In this document: piece by piece, positions 54,763 to 64,000 of the stretch
Position numbering within the stretch: the first letter of the stretch is position 1
How the letters are laid out: the number at the start of each line of letters is the position of its first letter
Source: Triatoma infestans
Taxonomy: Eukaryota; Arthropoda; Insecta; Hemiptera; Reduviidae
Reading direction: 5' to 3'
Assembly: GCA_011037195.1 (NCBI GenBank)
Contig: JAAEAF010001969.1
Location: 118,047-182,046, forward strand
Length of the DNA: 64,000 bases
Notes under the pieces: model-generated
The model's database searches: none
What the model was told of the DNA's origin: nothing
The model's input: only the letters and a program-made list of their open reading frames with translations
Position numbers and translations under genes: made by a program

Positions 54763-54832
54763 AATATGTGGATGGGCCCGCAATACTGGATAACATCTGG
54801 GATTTTATCCATTGTAGCATGCTTACTTAGAG
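54763..54832 (+). repeat. Family B terminus fragment
   Basis: ATATGTGGATGGGCCCGCAA, ACTGGATAACATCTGGGAT, TTTATCCATTGTAGCATGC: the outer third of a family B arm only. Confidence 0.65.
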
Positions 54833-55452
54833 TATGCTTACTTTTGTTTCTATAGAAACCTATTCTGCAAACTGCACCTCCGGTTATACGATTTTCTTCA
54901 AATTTGGAATTCTAGCAATACTTCCACTGTATATTCTAATGCACTCGTCAAAATTTTATTGACAAATGTCATAACAGACAAGCATGATGATTGGTTTGCA
55001 CGAGCTAATAATTACCACAGGTATACATCGTATGGGGAACTTGATTCTGGTGTCCGAAGTGGGAATCTTCCTAGCTAACAGCTCTGTTGACTTGACGATT
55101 TCCCGTCCGGTAATGGGCAGCTCAGATGTGAACTGCTTGCTCCTAATTATAGGCCCTATGGTTTACAACACAGAGTTCAATGTACTCTTTGTAACTTGCA
55201 GGTTAGAGTGGACACTTTGTTTGCATGTCTCTTAGTCCAGAAAGTACCCGTAAATCTCTCTGTCTTTGGCTCTGATATTCTGAGGAGGTAAGCTTTTACA
55301 AACCTACTAATAGGTGGTAACTGGCCTAAACCTGCTCAGTTCACTAGAGTTGTATGTAGTACAGAAGTATAGAAGTGAGTTGGTCGCCGATTTTTACTTC
55401 TGATAACTATCCCCAGACTACAGTTATCAATAACTGTCGCACAATTAATACT
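54833..55452. other. Unassigned stretch
   Basis: A 40-bp family A scrap may lie at 54868-54910 (CACCTCCGGTTATACGATTT). The 83-codon frame at 54984 has no recognised motif. Confidence 0.4.
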
Positions 55453-55865
55453 AACTAAAGGAGATCTCGAGGAGCGGTCAATAAAATGTACACTTTTTTA
55501 AATCTTTTCCAACGTTTCGACAAATTTATTGTCTTCTTCAGGGATAATGATAAAATAATGTTAATCAGTGTTAGATATATTTCCCATAAAACAAACTAAA
55601 CTCAAATTATGTAATAAACAGAGAGAGTTACTAACTATATGAGCTACATCATCAGAAATGAATGATGATGTAGCTCATATAGTTAGTAACTCTCTCTGTT
55701 TATTACATAATTTGAGTTTAGTTTGTTTTATGGAAAATATATCTAACACTGATTAACATTATTTTATCTTTATCCCTAAAGAAGACAATAAATTTGTCGA
55801 AACGTTGGAAAAGATTTAAAAAAAGTGTACATTTTATTGACCGCTCCTCGAGATCTCCTTTAGTT
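55453..55865. repeat. Near-perfect 413-bp palindrome (inverted repeat)
   Basis: The left arm 55453-55654 and right arm 55663-55865 are reverse complements with, by eye, three substitutions and one 1-nt indel over about 202 bp, around an 8-nt spacer (GAAATGAA). The outer ends read AACTAAAGGAGATCTCGAGG. Each arm contains the segment CCAACGTTTCGACAAATTTA, then TTGTCTTCTTCAGGG on the left (55509-55543) and its mirror on the right (55774-55808). No frame is encoded. It could be a foldback transposon, inverted terminal repeats of a Penelope-like or other retroelement, or a snap-back duplication. Confidence 0.9.
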
Positions 55866-56194
55866 GTTATTAGATCGGTCGAGAATCTTGATTAACAATT
55901 AATACTATTATTCTCTTAATATTGCTATATATTTCACAATTACCATATGATTATTGATGATTATGTTCTCACATGATTATTGTATGATTTTGTCATTTTC
56001 TCAGCAGTAAGGTTCCGTTTCATTAATGATTTTTTTTTTATCTTTTTATTTGAAATTTACAACTGTACAAGTAAATATGTTGAGAAGAGGTACAAATTGG
56101 CATGATATTAACGTGAATATTGGTCACCCAACATTAATTGGGTGGAGATAAGTGATCTCGTGGCCCCCGGCGTCTGAGCCGTCGGGCTGAGTGT

Positions 56195-56360
56195 CCGGGA
56201 AGTGATCGGGAAGAAAGGTGTTGTACGAGAGGATTGGCTGCAATCTGAGGTTACCATGGAAGTTGATGTAACGGGATTTAGAGAGGTCTGCTATGAATGG
56301 AATTTTGAGATCAGTATGAAGAAAGGAGCGTTAGCTATTCGACGAAGAATTTTAGATTGT
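56195..56360 (+). pseudogene. Possible LINE reverse transcriptase scrap
   Basis: REDWLQSEVTMEVDVTGFRE followed by EWNFEISMKKG resembles the segment after FADD in some LINEs (E-x-L-Q-x-x-V-x-x-W-x-x-x-x-x-x-G-L-x-I-S-x-x-K-S). No other motif is next to it. Weak call. Confidence 0.35.
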
Positions 56361-56964
56361 AAGGTTTGTATGCGGTTTAGATTTGATTTTTTGGCAGCGC
56401 CATAGAGTGCTAGTCCGAAAGTCCATATGGGCATAAGGAGAGAAGTGTATAGTCTTATTTTATTGTGTAAAGTTTTTTTTGAACGTTCGTCGAGTAGTTA
56501 GCGAGTAGTCGGTATCTTGTGTTGAAGTCTTTTCTTTCTGTCGAATATGAGGATTCCATCTAAGTTTTTTATCCTAATGCATGAGGATCCGAAGAGAGGG
56601 ATCTAAACCAGAGAGAGAGAGAGAGAGACACACACACAAAAATTGAGAGTCTCATTCACTACTTAGGCCAGACTAGAGTGGGAGACTCTGTTTAAAGCTC
56701 CATTAGCCATAGAGGGGACAGTTTTTCAACAGTTCATACAGCAGTTACAACGCCTCAGCAACCAACTACTACGTTTCTCTTTACTAACTTACTCACTCTC
56801 AATCTCTAATTTCTATGTTCGTATAAAGCCCTGGCTGGCAGTTTGTGTTACTTCTTCATTATACAGTGTTCAGCATTATTTTCAGTTTATGTATCTTTCA
56901 AACCCGACTCTCTCCTTCTCAAACTCATTTTAATACCGCTCTCCCGAAACCACTAAAAATCAAT
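56361..56964. other. Unassigned; (GA)n and (CA)n at 56611-56637
   Basis: A short compound microsatellite; no gene seen. Confidence 0.55.
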
Positions 56965-57335
56965 TTTCCTATTAAAATGTTTTAAATAAAAGTAATAGGG
57001 ATATATGTGTGTAGATAGTACATGGAATTTGAAGAAAATCGTTGAAGCCGATTTCGAGAATATCACGAGAACTGAAAACAAAAAATCAGTAACGGAGCAC
57101 TTCCAGTTAATGGATCTTGACCAAAACCTTCGGGTCAGATGACGTGGCGGTACCTAAACGGAATAGTAAGTTTCAGCTTCCCGTGATTTTCCATTATTGT
57201 GATATTGTTTTTTTTTCACACTCAGACGTTTTCACCTCAACACATGTATTTCCGGTGAAAACTCAATTTTGGTGAAATTTTGACCCAGTTGCAATACCGT
57301 CTTTCATCAGGACTTACTAGATTACCAGCCAAATC
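56965..57335 (+). repeat. Family A repeat, shortened copy
   Basis: ATGTTTTAAATAAAAGTAAT, GAAGAAAATCGTTGAAGCCG, CAGTAACGGAGCACTTCCAG, GGTACCTAAACGGAATAGTA and TATTTCCGGTGAAAACTC follow the reference from one monomer to near the 3' end. Confidence 0.7.
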
Positions 57336-57944
57336 CATTCGCTCGTTACGTTAAATGTCATGATGAATTTCAAAAATTTTACATTGTACGAAGCCTATCC
57401 AGAATTCTAAAAAACACATATATTCACATAATCAGAATAGCTAGCAATGTTAACAATAAATAAGTGGTCCTGTATGCAACAATACAATAATATTGTAGAT
57501 AGTTGACAACAATAGAGCTGAAGTTGATAGGCATATAACAAAAAGGTAAACTAGCCAGTTAACAATAGTTTATATAACATTAAATAGAGGACCCCTAATG
57601 TTTTTATTAAACACAATAGTTTTTGTTCTTTAATAAACAAAAATTAAAACACATTCCACTTTTACAATTTATTGTTCTTTTCACTGCCTGGTTCAATATA
57701 ATAATGTAAGATTTAAATAAAGGATAATAAGTATATTGAATGATATTATTTTTTTCTCTGTTAACACAATCATAATGGAATGATGATGCAATTGAAATAG
57801 TGTTGAATATTTCGATTACTCAATTTCAAATAAAGAAGCTGATGAATATATCTTAGGACAAAGAAAACTCATTTGTGATGATAACATAGATAAGTATGGT
57901 TTTATAAAAATCATTATTAAAGTCTCTATTATTAAAAGAAATGA
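57336..57944. other. AT-rich stretch, no gene seen
   Basis: Nothing recognised. Confidence 0.55.
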
Positions 57945-58110
57945 AAACTCTGGTTCACACGACTTTCTCTTATATTTACTTAGTAATAATTAAAAATTAT
58001 TTTCAAATTTAAATTAAAATAGCACTTTAGGAGAAGGTATCAATTTAACACTTATTCGCAAACCAATTCATTTTTTTACATGTTAGATGTAGGTTTGGAT
58101 TTCATTGTTT
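57945..58110 (+). repeat. Family A 5'-end fragment
   Basis: ACTCTGGTTCACACGACTTT then CTCTTATATTTACTTAG; the body beyond is degenerate. Confidence 0.55.
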
Positions 58111-58270
58111 TCATAGTTTATGATGGGGCTTAAGCCTATAGAACTATAAATTCCGTCATTAGAATTTTTCACATATATCTATTATTTTTGATCGTATATA
58201 TATTTAATTTGTAAAGCATTAATATTGTGATTTTAAGTCATTATATTGATCATTAATTATCAACGTAGTA

Positions 58271-58460
58271 TATGTGGATGGATCCGCAATGCATTTGGGA
58301 TAACATTTGGGATTTCATCCGTCCTGGCATGCATATTTATTTTATTCCTGACCGGTTTAGGATTTTCATTAATTGTCAGATTAAGATTATCAAGTTCGTG
58401 TAGAGAGTTGACATTAACTTAATGTTTCTGTTACGCATTACACTTGTTGATTATATGCGA
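58271..58460 (+). repeat. Family B half-element
   Basis: TATGTGGATGGATCCGCAAT, GGGATTTCATCCGTCCTGGC, CCTGACCGGTTTAGGATTTT, AAGTTCGTGTAGAGAGTTGA, ending near CACTTGTTGATT, the midpoint seen in copy 3. One full arm; the mirror arm is absent. Confidence 0.7.
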
Positions 58461-60084
58461 AAGGTTATAAGGTTATGTTACTAAGAATGTATGCGTGTGT
58501 GTGAGTGTGTGTGTTTTTATTAACAAAAATTGAATGATTATAAATTAAGATTAGACCTTAGAAAATGATGATGTATACTAAATAGGGAGGGCATTTTGAA
58601 GAATATTTTAAAATTAAATTTTAATAATAGTGTTGAGTATGCCCAGTGTTTTGGTTAAGGCATTTTTAATAGGGAGGGGGAATAGAAATACATTATATAA
58701 ATAAGAATAAAGAAAACGAAAAGCAAAAGTTAAATTACAGGCTTAAATACAAATTTGACCAGCTTAATAATGTTTTTATAAAACTGTTGCTCAATCAATC
58801 GTTTCTTCAATTAGGTAGCAAAGAGCGCTGATCGTAGCCTAGTGAGGCGGAAAAGAGCCAACCGTCACACATTGAGTGGCAGAAGATGTAGGCAACATGG
58901 AGTCGTTAGCATTGTTGTGGAGAATTTCCAAAACACATGATTTGCGTTTATCCACTAAAATTGCAACGATAAAAAAGAAAGCTCAGAGACAAAATTCAGC
59001 AACATATAGGTAATATGCCGCTTAACCACAGGTGTTTATCAGAATGGCGTTATAAAGACTGTATCACACCTACACTTTAATGAAAGATGAATAATTTAAC
59101 GCTGGTATTTGTTATTTAATTATAATATTTTATTTTTTTATTAATATAACAAAAAATTAACAACTATATGACAGCTATATAAATAGGATGTTATAATTAT
59201 AATTATTATTGTTATTAGACATAAAAACTACGAGTTAAATATAATAATTATAAGGTCTATGTGTAATGTAATAACAGTGGTCGGCCATTAGTGGCCAGTA
59301 TATAAATGTGATGGGCACACGCTGATCTTGCATTTAATTACAGAGCACCCACCATAATATACTTATAAATTAATTGAATTATTTTCTAAAAGAGTTTTAT
59401 TAAATTATTATTATTATTCAATAAATATAATACATATATTTTAAGACTTTGGATCTGTTGTTGACGGAAGCTGACAAATGATTTAAACTGTCGGGCATAA
59501 AATTTATTTAAGAATTTTCTCACTGTTTTTCTAGGGTATTGAGAATACGCAGACTTCTTTGTTTTCTCATTCAATTTACAGCGATACTTAATAATTCACA
59601 TGGGTTTTATCGATATTTAGCATATTATACAGAACATGGCAATAGTTGGCGTAAACAGACGACATTGATATTGCCAGATCGATCAGCTGCATATTTAAAG
59701 GGAGCTTTTCTCGTTTTAGATATGGTGGCTAGAAAGATGGGACGCCAGGTTTATGATGTATATTTATATCCGAGACAAACTATATATGTAGTGAAAGTAC
59801 CAACTGTTTTGATACTCTCACTAAGCGAAGTTCCGGCACAAGAAATTTGAAAATGTATAGACATTTATTTATTTTGATACACAGGTGAATTCAGCAAACG
59901 ATATGTCGGTTGAGGTAAGTGGCGCATCTTAATTACGCAAAACTGCTACTTTACGATTCCAAAAACACTTAAAAAACTGTCATAATATGAAAACAAGGCT
60001 GAATAGAGTTGTTTAAGGGAAAACAATCTTTCTGGCGTCACTTCTGCCTTCTTCTAAACTTGAAATGAATTCCAACAAATTTAA
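58461..60084. other. Unassigned; contains a 103-codon open frame
   Basis: The plus frame ending at 59850 has balanced composition, unlike most open frames here (YRYLAYYTEHGNSWRKQTT; GRQVYDVYLYPRQTIYVVK). Two acceptor-like sites precede it (TTTTTCTAG at 59534, TTTACAG at 59580) and it lacks an ATG at its 5' end. I do not recognise it; an old exon or repeat-derived frame is possible. The rest is AT-rich. Confidence 0.3.
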
Positions 60085-60915
60085 ACACAATTCTGAGAGG
60101 TGTCTGATTTTGAGATATCATGTTTTCACTGGAAATACATGTTTCAAGATCCCCTAGGTCATAAAAAGTGGATTTTAGAAAATAATATTTGTGTATGTGT
60201 ATGTCTTGGGTTTGTATTTGTATATATGTATGTCTGTGAACTGCATAGCCCAAAAGAGAGATATCCCAGGTGCTCGAGCATGACATTCCTTTAGGTATCA
60301 CCAAGGGGAATTCGGCAGAAAGTTATCTGTCTAAATTCCTCAACCGGAAGTACCACTTTACTGAATGGCTTTTTCAGTTTTTTGTAATTTTCTCAGGGGT
60401 TTTCTTTAATCTTGGTGAATCAAGCTGCAATATTAAAACCCTATAACTTTTATTTGAAACATTTCTACGAGGGATTCATTTAAGGGGCTTTTTGAAGAGG
60501 GATGGAATTATATTTTCCTTTAAAGTGCTATTTTAGTTTATTGTACTATTCTAACACCTATTAATCAATTAGATTTGAATGTTTTGCCAAAATTCCGAGT
60601 TTGAAGACAAGTGGTTGACCGGAAGTGAGTTTTTAATGAACAGGTTTCAGTTTTCTCTGATTATCTCCATAAAAACACCGATGGATTTCATTATTGAATT
60701 TGGCACACTAACTATAAATACGTAGACCTGTCACTTTTGTTTGATTTTTTTTTACGAAAATGTTCATTTAAGGAGTTCTGGGAGGAGAGCTAAAGCTATG
60801 CTTCCCTCAAAAAAGTGGTATTATTAAGTTTTTAAAATGATACAACATTGTCGACAATTAAACAACTGGTAAAAGGTTTTTAGAAAAAAGTGGTTCACAC
60901 TAGAATTCTTTTTTC
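60085..60915 (-). repeat. Family A repeat, inverted copy, about 830 bp
   Basis: Left: GTTTTCACTGGAAATACATG, TTTCAAGATCCCCTAGG. A TG-rich run lies at 60190-60235, and monomers are marked by CTCAACCGGAAGTACCACTT and GTTGACCGGAAGTGAGTTTT. Right: TGGTTCACACTAGAATTC, the worn hairpin end. Confidence 0.75.
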
Positions 60916-61584
60916 TTTAAATTTCAAAAGAAATAAAAAATCTTAATAATTAAATTCAGACAATAGTGAAGATTAAAATAAAAACATAATTAAGGTTATA
61001 TTGGTGGAAAAACTTGAGGCGTTCATATAAAGAACGCTGCCTCCTGGCCGGCGGTACTAACAAAAGTTATTAAGAGGAAGTGGAACAGCCACCACTGATG
61101 ACTGTATATAATTAATAATAAAGTTTCAAGAATAACTAATTAATCAAATAGCTAAATACAGAAATAGACAATTAAATAGATGTGAAACACGATTGTGACG
61201 TATATAAATATTATTTAATTTTTTTTCTCTCTAATAAATGAATAAAAATATTATGGTCTTAGCACCTTTTAGAACTCATCTTTTAATGCTTTTTATTAAT
61301 CGATATCTTTCATTGGAGATATAAAAAAATTAAATAAGTTGTTCTGTTATGTTTTTCTTCGTTTTCAAGAGGCCAAGTGTTTTTTTCTTTTCTTTGATAA
61401 TAAACGACCACGAGAAAATCATTAAAACTTGACCCACATTTAGAGTTTGACATACATGAGAAATAATATCCAAAATGGCGTCGAAAAACTGACTAAGAAA
61501 TAAAGCCTTCTTCAATGAGGAGATATGGTCGAGTGAAAGTCGTCACCAGCTAATCATGTTTTGGTTCCCAGTAATCCGTGGCAA
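60916..61584. other. AT-rich stretch, no gene seen
   Basis: Nothing recognised. Confidence 0.55.
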
Positions 61585-61925
61585 ACCATAATAGCTCTCC
61601 GGTTAGGATGTATGCCCAGGCATAAGGGCATTCAAGAAAACGAAGAGGCCGACAGATTGGGAAAGAACGGCACCTTGATTGGTAAAGGTAACCGCCCATT
61701 GGTCCTGAGCTTCCCTACGGCATCTCATACAAAACCGTCTATGGGGCCACTGATAAATGGCTAACACGGACGCACACATTTTATTGGAAAAACATTGCAG
61801 GGCAGAGGCAATCTAAGGACTTCATATAGGGTTCATTCAAAGAATCGAACAACCTATCTAAGTAGAGTTAGAAAAATTGCTGCCCTGGTCACAGGGCATG
61901 GTCTTTTAAGGAAGCATCTACTTAG
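61585..61925 (+). pseudogene. RNase H relic of an I-like LINE
   Basis: ALRLGCMPRHKGIQENEEAD (frame from 61561) matches W-x-P-G-H-x-G-I-x-G-N-E-x-A-D of LINE RNase H. GNRPLVLSFPTAS follows. In another frame LVTGHGLLRKHLLSL (about 61890-61930) is the L-T-G-H-x-x-L-R-x-H-L closing segment. A stop at 61762 and a frameshift break it. A family A 3' end is joined directly after it. Confidence 0.7.
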
Positions 61926-61929
61926 TTTA

Positions 61930-62035
61930 TGGATTCAGGGGAGTCTCAAAACATATGTTCCGGTGAAAACTCAATTTCGAAAATTTGATACTATCGTAAT
62001 ATTGCCTCTCACAAGAAGCAAGAGAAATTAATAAT
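61930..62035 (+). repeat. Family A 3'-end fragment
   Basis: CAGGGGAGTCTCAAAACATA, GTTCCGGTGAAAACTCAATT, then TTGCCTCTCACAAGAAGCAA and GAGAAATTAATAA: a worn 3' end with part of the hairpin. Confidence 0.65.
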
Positions 62036-64000
62036 AAGTATATATATTGAGGTTCTATAGAATTAGACGGTCAGTCTTGATGAAGCCCACTAGTAGTATA
62101 GGATTTCCTACGCATCCTGATGAAGGTAAGGTATAAAGAGTGTTCGGACTTTTCAGAGCAAAAGAACGGTGAATCATCTTGCCTCGGTTGGTCTACATCT
62201 TCTCGGAATATCTTAATGATTACAACTATGGAAACTTAACAAAGTACATGTTTGGTAATCGTAGATCAGAAATAATCCATTTACAAAATTTCGCCAAGAT
62301 TCATTGAAAAGCCCTGCGTTGCATTATTATTTTGCTGTAAGGAGAGGAAAAAGCACTATTGTGCTATTTGTACTTTTTGCTTGCTGATAACAGTTCCAAC
62401 TTCAGTTTGGACAGGGATATTGGAAGGATACTTGTATCAAACCAGTAGGTGCCATAATTGAACCCATAGAGTGGCGGTTCCGAAGGTAGTCGAGTCTTGA
62501 CTTGTCTTAAATAGTTAGAATCATGAAATTAAGTAAGTTGAAATCACTTAAAAATTAATAATCAAAAGCATTAACATGACTTTTAAACATTGCGATTGTC
62601 ATAATCGATTTTTTTTTTTTTTTAATAGAAATTTGCAACTATATTACAACGTTGTAATAAGCAGTATGACATTATAGCCTTAAAAAACATAACGGGATTT
62701 CTGAATTGGAGAAGTCAAACCAGTAGTGACACTTCATTAACGTGTTTATCCCTAAAATATTAAAGCAGATCTCTAGGCAATTTTCACTTCAGCTATCTGG
62801 GCGGGTTATCTGGTGTGATTAATGGGTTGGGATCGGCTTCTTAAATGAATAAAATTGGAAAAAACGGGATTTCACTAAATCGTGAATGAAAGGGATTTGG
62901 AGGATCGTTATAAGGTCTTTCTCATAAGTGTGTTCGATCTTCCAGAGCAAAAGAGCACAGGTTCGTTTTGCCTCGGTTAGTCCAGAACATTTTGGACTAA
63001 AAATATAATAAAGATAATTTTCTATATTTTCTGAGGATGTATTTAAGGATTGGGCTCGCTGACTGATTGGAACTTTTGGTTTGTTTTTTAAAGACATTTT
63101 AGAACTTCTGTTAGAGTCTTTACCGAAGTTTGTAGAAGCAATTGGTTCCGATAAATGTTGTTTTACAATGTATATATATATATATATATATATATTTCAT
63201 ATTTTTATTCTTTTTTTATGAGTGTTTGGTAATAATTCTGTACTATAATGTATTATGTATTCTTGAAGTGTCCAGTCCAGCTTCATTTTTCTTTTGCAAT
63301 GATTGATATATTGTTAGTTGTCCTTATGGGAATTTATTACCGTGGCTTTAATAATTAATTCTTCTTACTCTGGGAAAGTGGAAAAAGTTCGGTCAAGTAA
63401 TATTCGTAGAATTTTGGCTGAAATCTTAATTGAAGAGACTTATCGTAATACCCAACGGAATTATCAGCTTTGGGCATCTTTTAAATTATATGCACTTTAA
63501 GAAAGACAAGCTACATATGATACTTTATTATGACAAATTAATACAACGCAGATTTAGAGCATTATACAGTTTTTTTTTTTTTTAATACCGTGATATTATG
63601 TAAATATACATATATACTATATATGTACATGTGATGCTAATATCATCTCTCTTCTACTTTTATATTTAATCTGCATAAAACGGATATTTCCCAGCTAGAC
63701 TGCTAGATAGTTCACATGTTGTTCAGATTTTTCTACAGAACATGGACAGAGATCGCCCACCCCTAACTTGTATTAGTCTGTGTGTATCTGTGTTTCTGTA
63801 TATTATTATTATTATAGGAACAGCTAAGTTTTTTTTTTTCTTTTTTTCCCACTGACAAGCCCACAAAGTGCGTCTTGTGTTGTAAGTAGTCAAATTAATA
63901 ATTTCTATTCCTACACTGCTATTTGTACGTGTCACTTAGAAAGGCCTTAGTTATAAGTATACAAATTTTTTACTGCCCAGATTTGGAAGGGATTTCTTTC
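62036..64000. other. Unassigned stretch with direct repeat and (AT)n
   Basis: CAGAGCAAAAGAACGG with TTGCCTCGGTTGGTCTACA (62154-62195) recurs as CAGAGCAAAAGAGCAC with TTGCCTCGGTTAGTCCAGA (62943-62985). (AT)n lies at 63171-63195. No gene seen. Confidence 0.5.

Noticed and set aside
54508..54783. Very hydrophobic minus-strand frame
   Set aside because: It is generated by AT-rich simple sequence (Ile/Tyr/Phe codons).

Overview
The window looks like a gene-poor stretch of an arthropod nuclear genome, most likely an insect. It is visibly AT-rich and full of AT and TG microsatellites. It holds a mariner, a BEL/Pao LTR retrotransposon, tRNA-derived SINEs and many broken non-LTR retrotransposons. I found no convincing host protein-coding gene, no bacterial-type operon and no CRISPR array. 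The species cannot be fixed from sequence reading alone.

The best-preserved element is a BEL/Pao retrotransposon at 28852-34986. It has two 195-bp LTRs that read as identical, a 5-bp target duplication (GCAAC), a primer-binding site matching the 3' end of tRNA-Gly, a polypurine tract, and one uninterrupted 1766-codon Gag-Pol frame. It is by far the youngest thing here. The second recognisable coding element is a mariner at 9194-10504. Its transposase is dead: the second and third catalytic aspartates are both glycine, and the C-terminus is frameshifted with a stop.

The rest is layered repeats. Family A (up to about 970 bp, at least a dozen copies or fragments, both orientations) has a hairpin at each end and a core of roughly 240-300 bp tandem monomers. 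Family B is a foldback element whose arms carry a CTGATGA...GAAAC module resembling a hammerhead-ribozyme core. A 413-bp near-perfect palindrome at 55453-55865 carries a similar module. Three tRNA-derived SINE families are visible. One has six copies, an unusual shared 5' domain about 200 bp upstream of its pol III boxes, and a conserved hairpin.

Non-LTR relics fall into at least three groups: RNase H-bearing I-like ends (1-620, 24568-25105, 25840-26065, 42620-43225, 61585-61925), Jockey-like reverse transcriptase pieces (41990-42190, 50400-51080) and RTE-like C-terminal pieces (4097-4572, 14104-14285). All are broken by stops and frameshifts.

Layout: 1-9 kb LINE and SINE relics and family A; 9.2-10.5 kb mariner; 12.9-20 kb families A and B and SINEs; 20-28.8 kb mostly unassigned AT-rich DNA with LINE scraps; 28.85-35 kb BEL; 35-47.5 kb SINE, A, B and LINE relics; 47.5-64 kb Jockey relics, SINEs, the large palindrome and further A and B copies. 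Borders of degenerate repeats are approximate to tens of bases.
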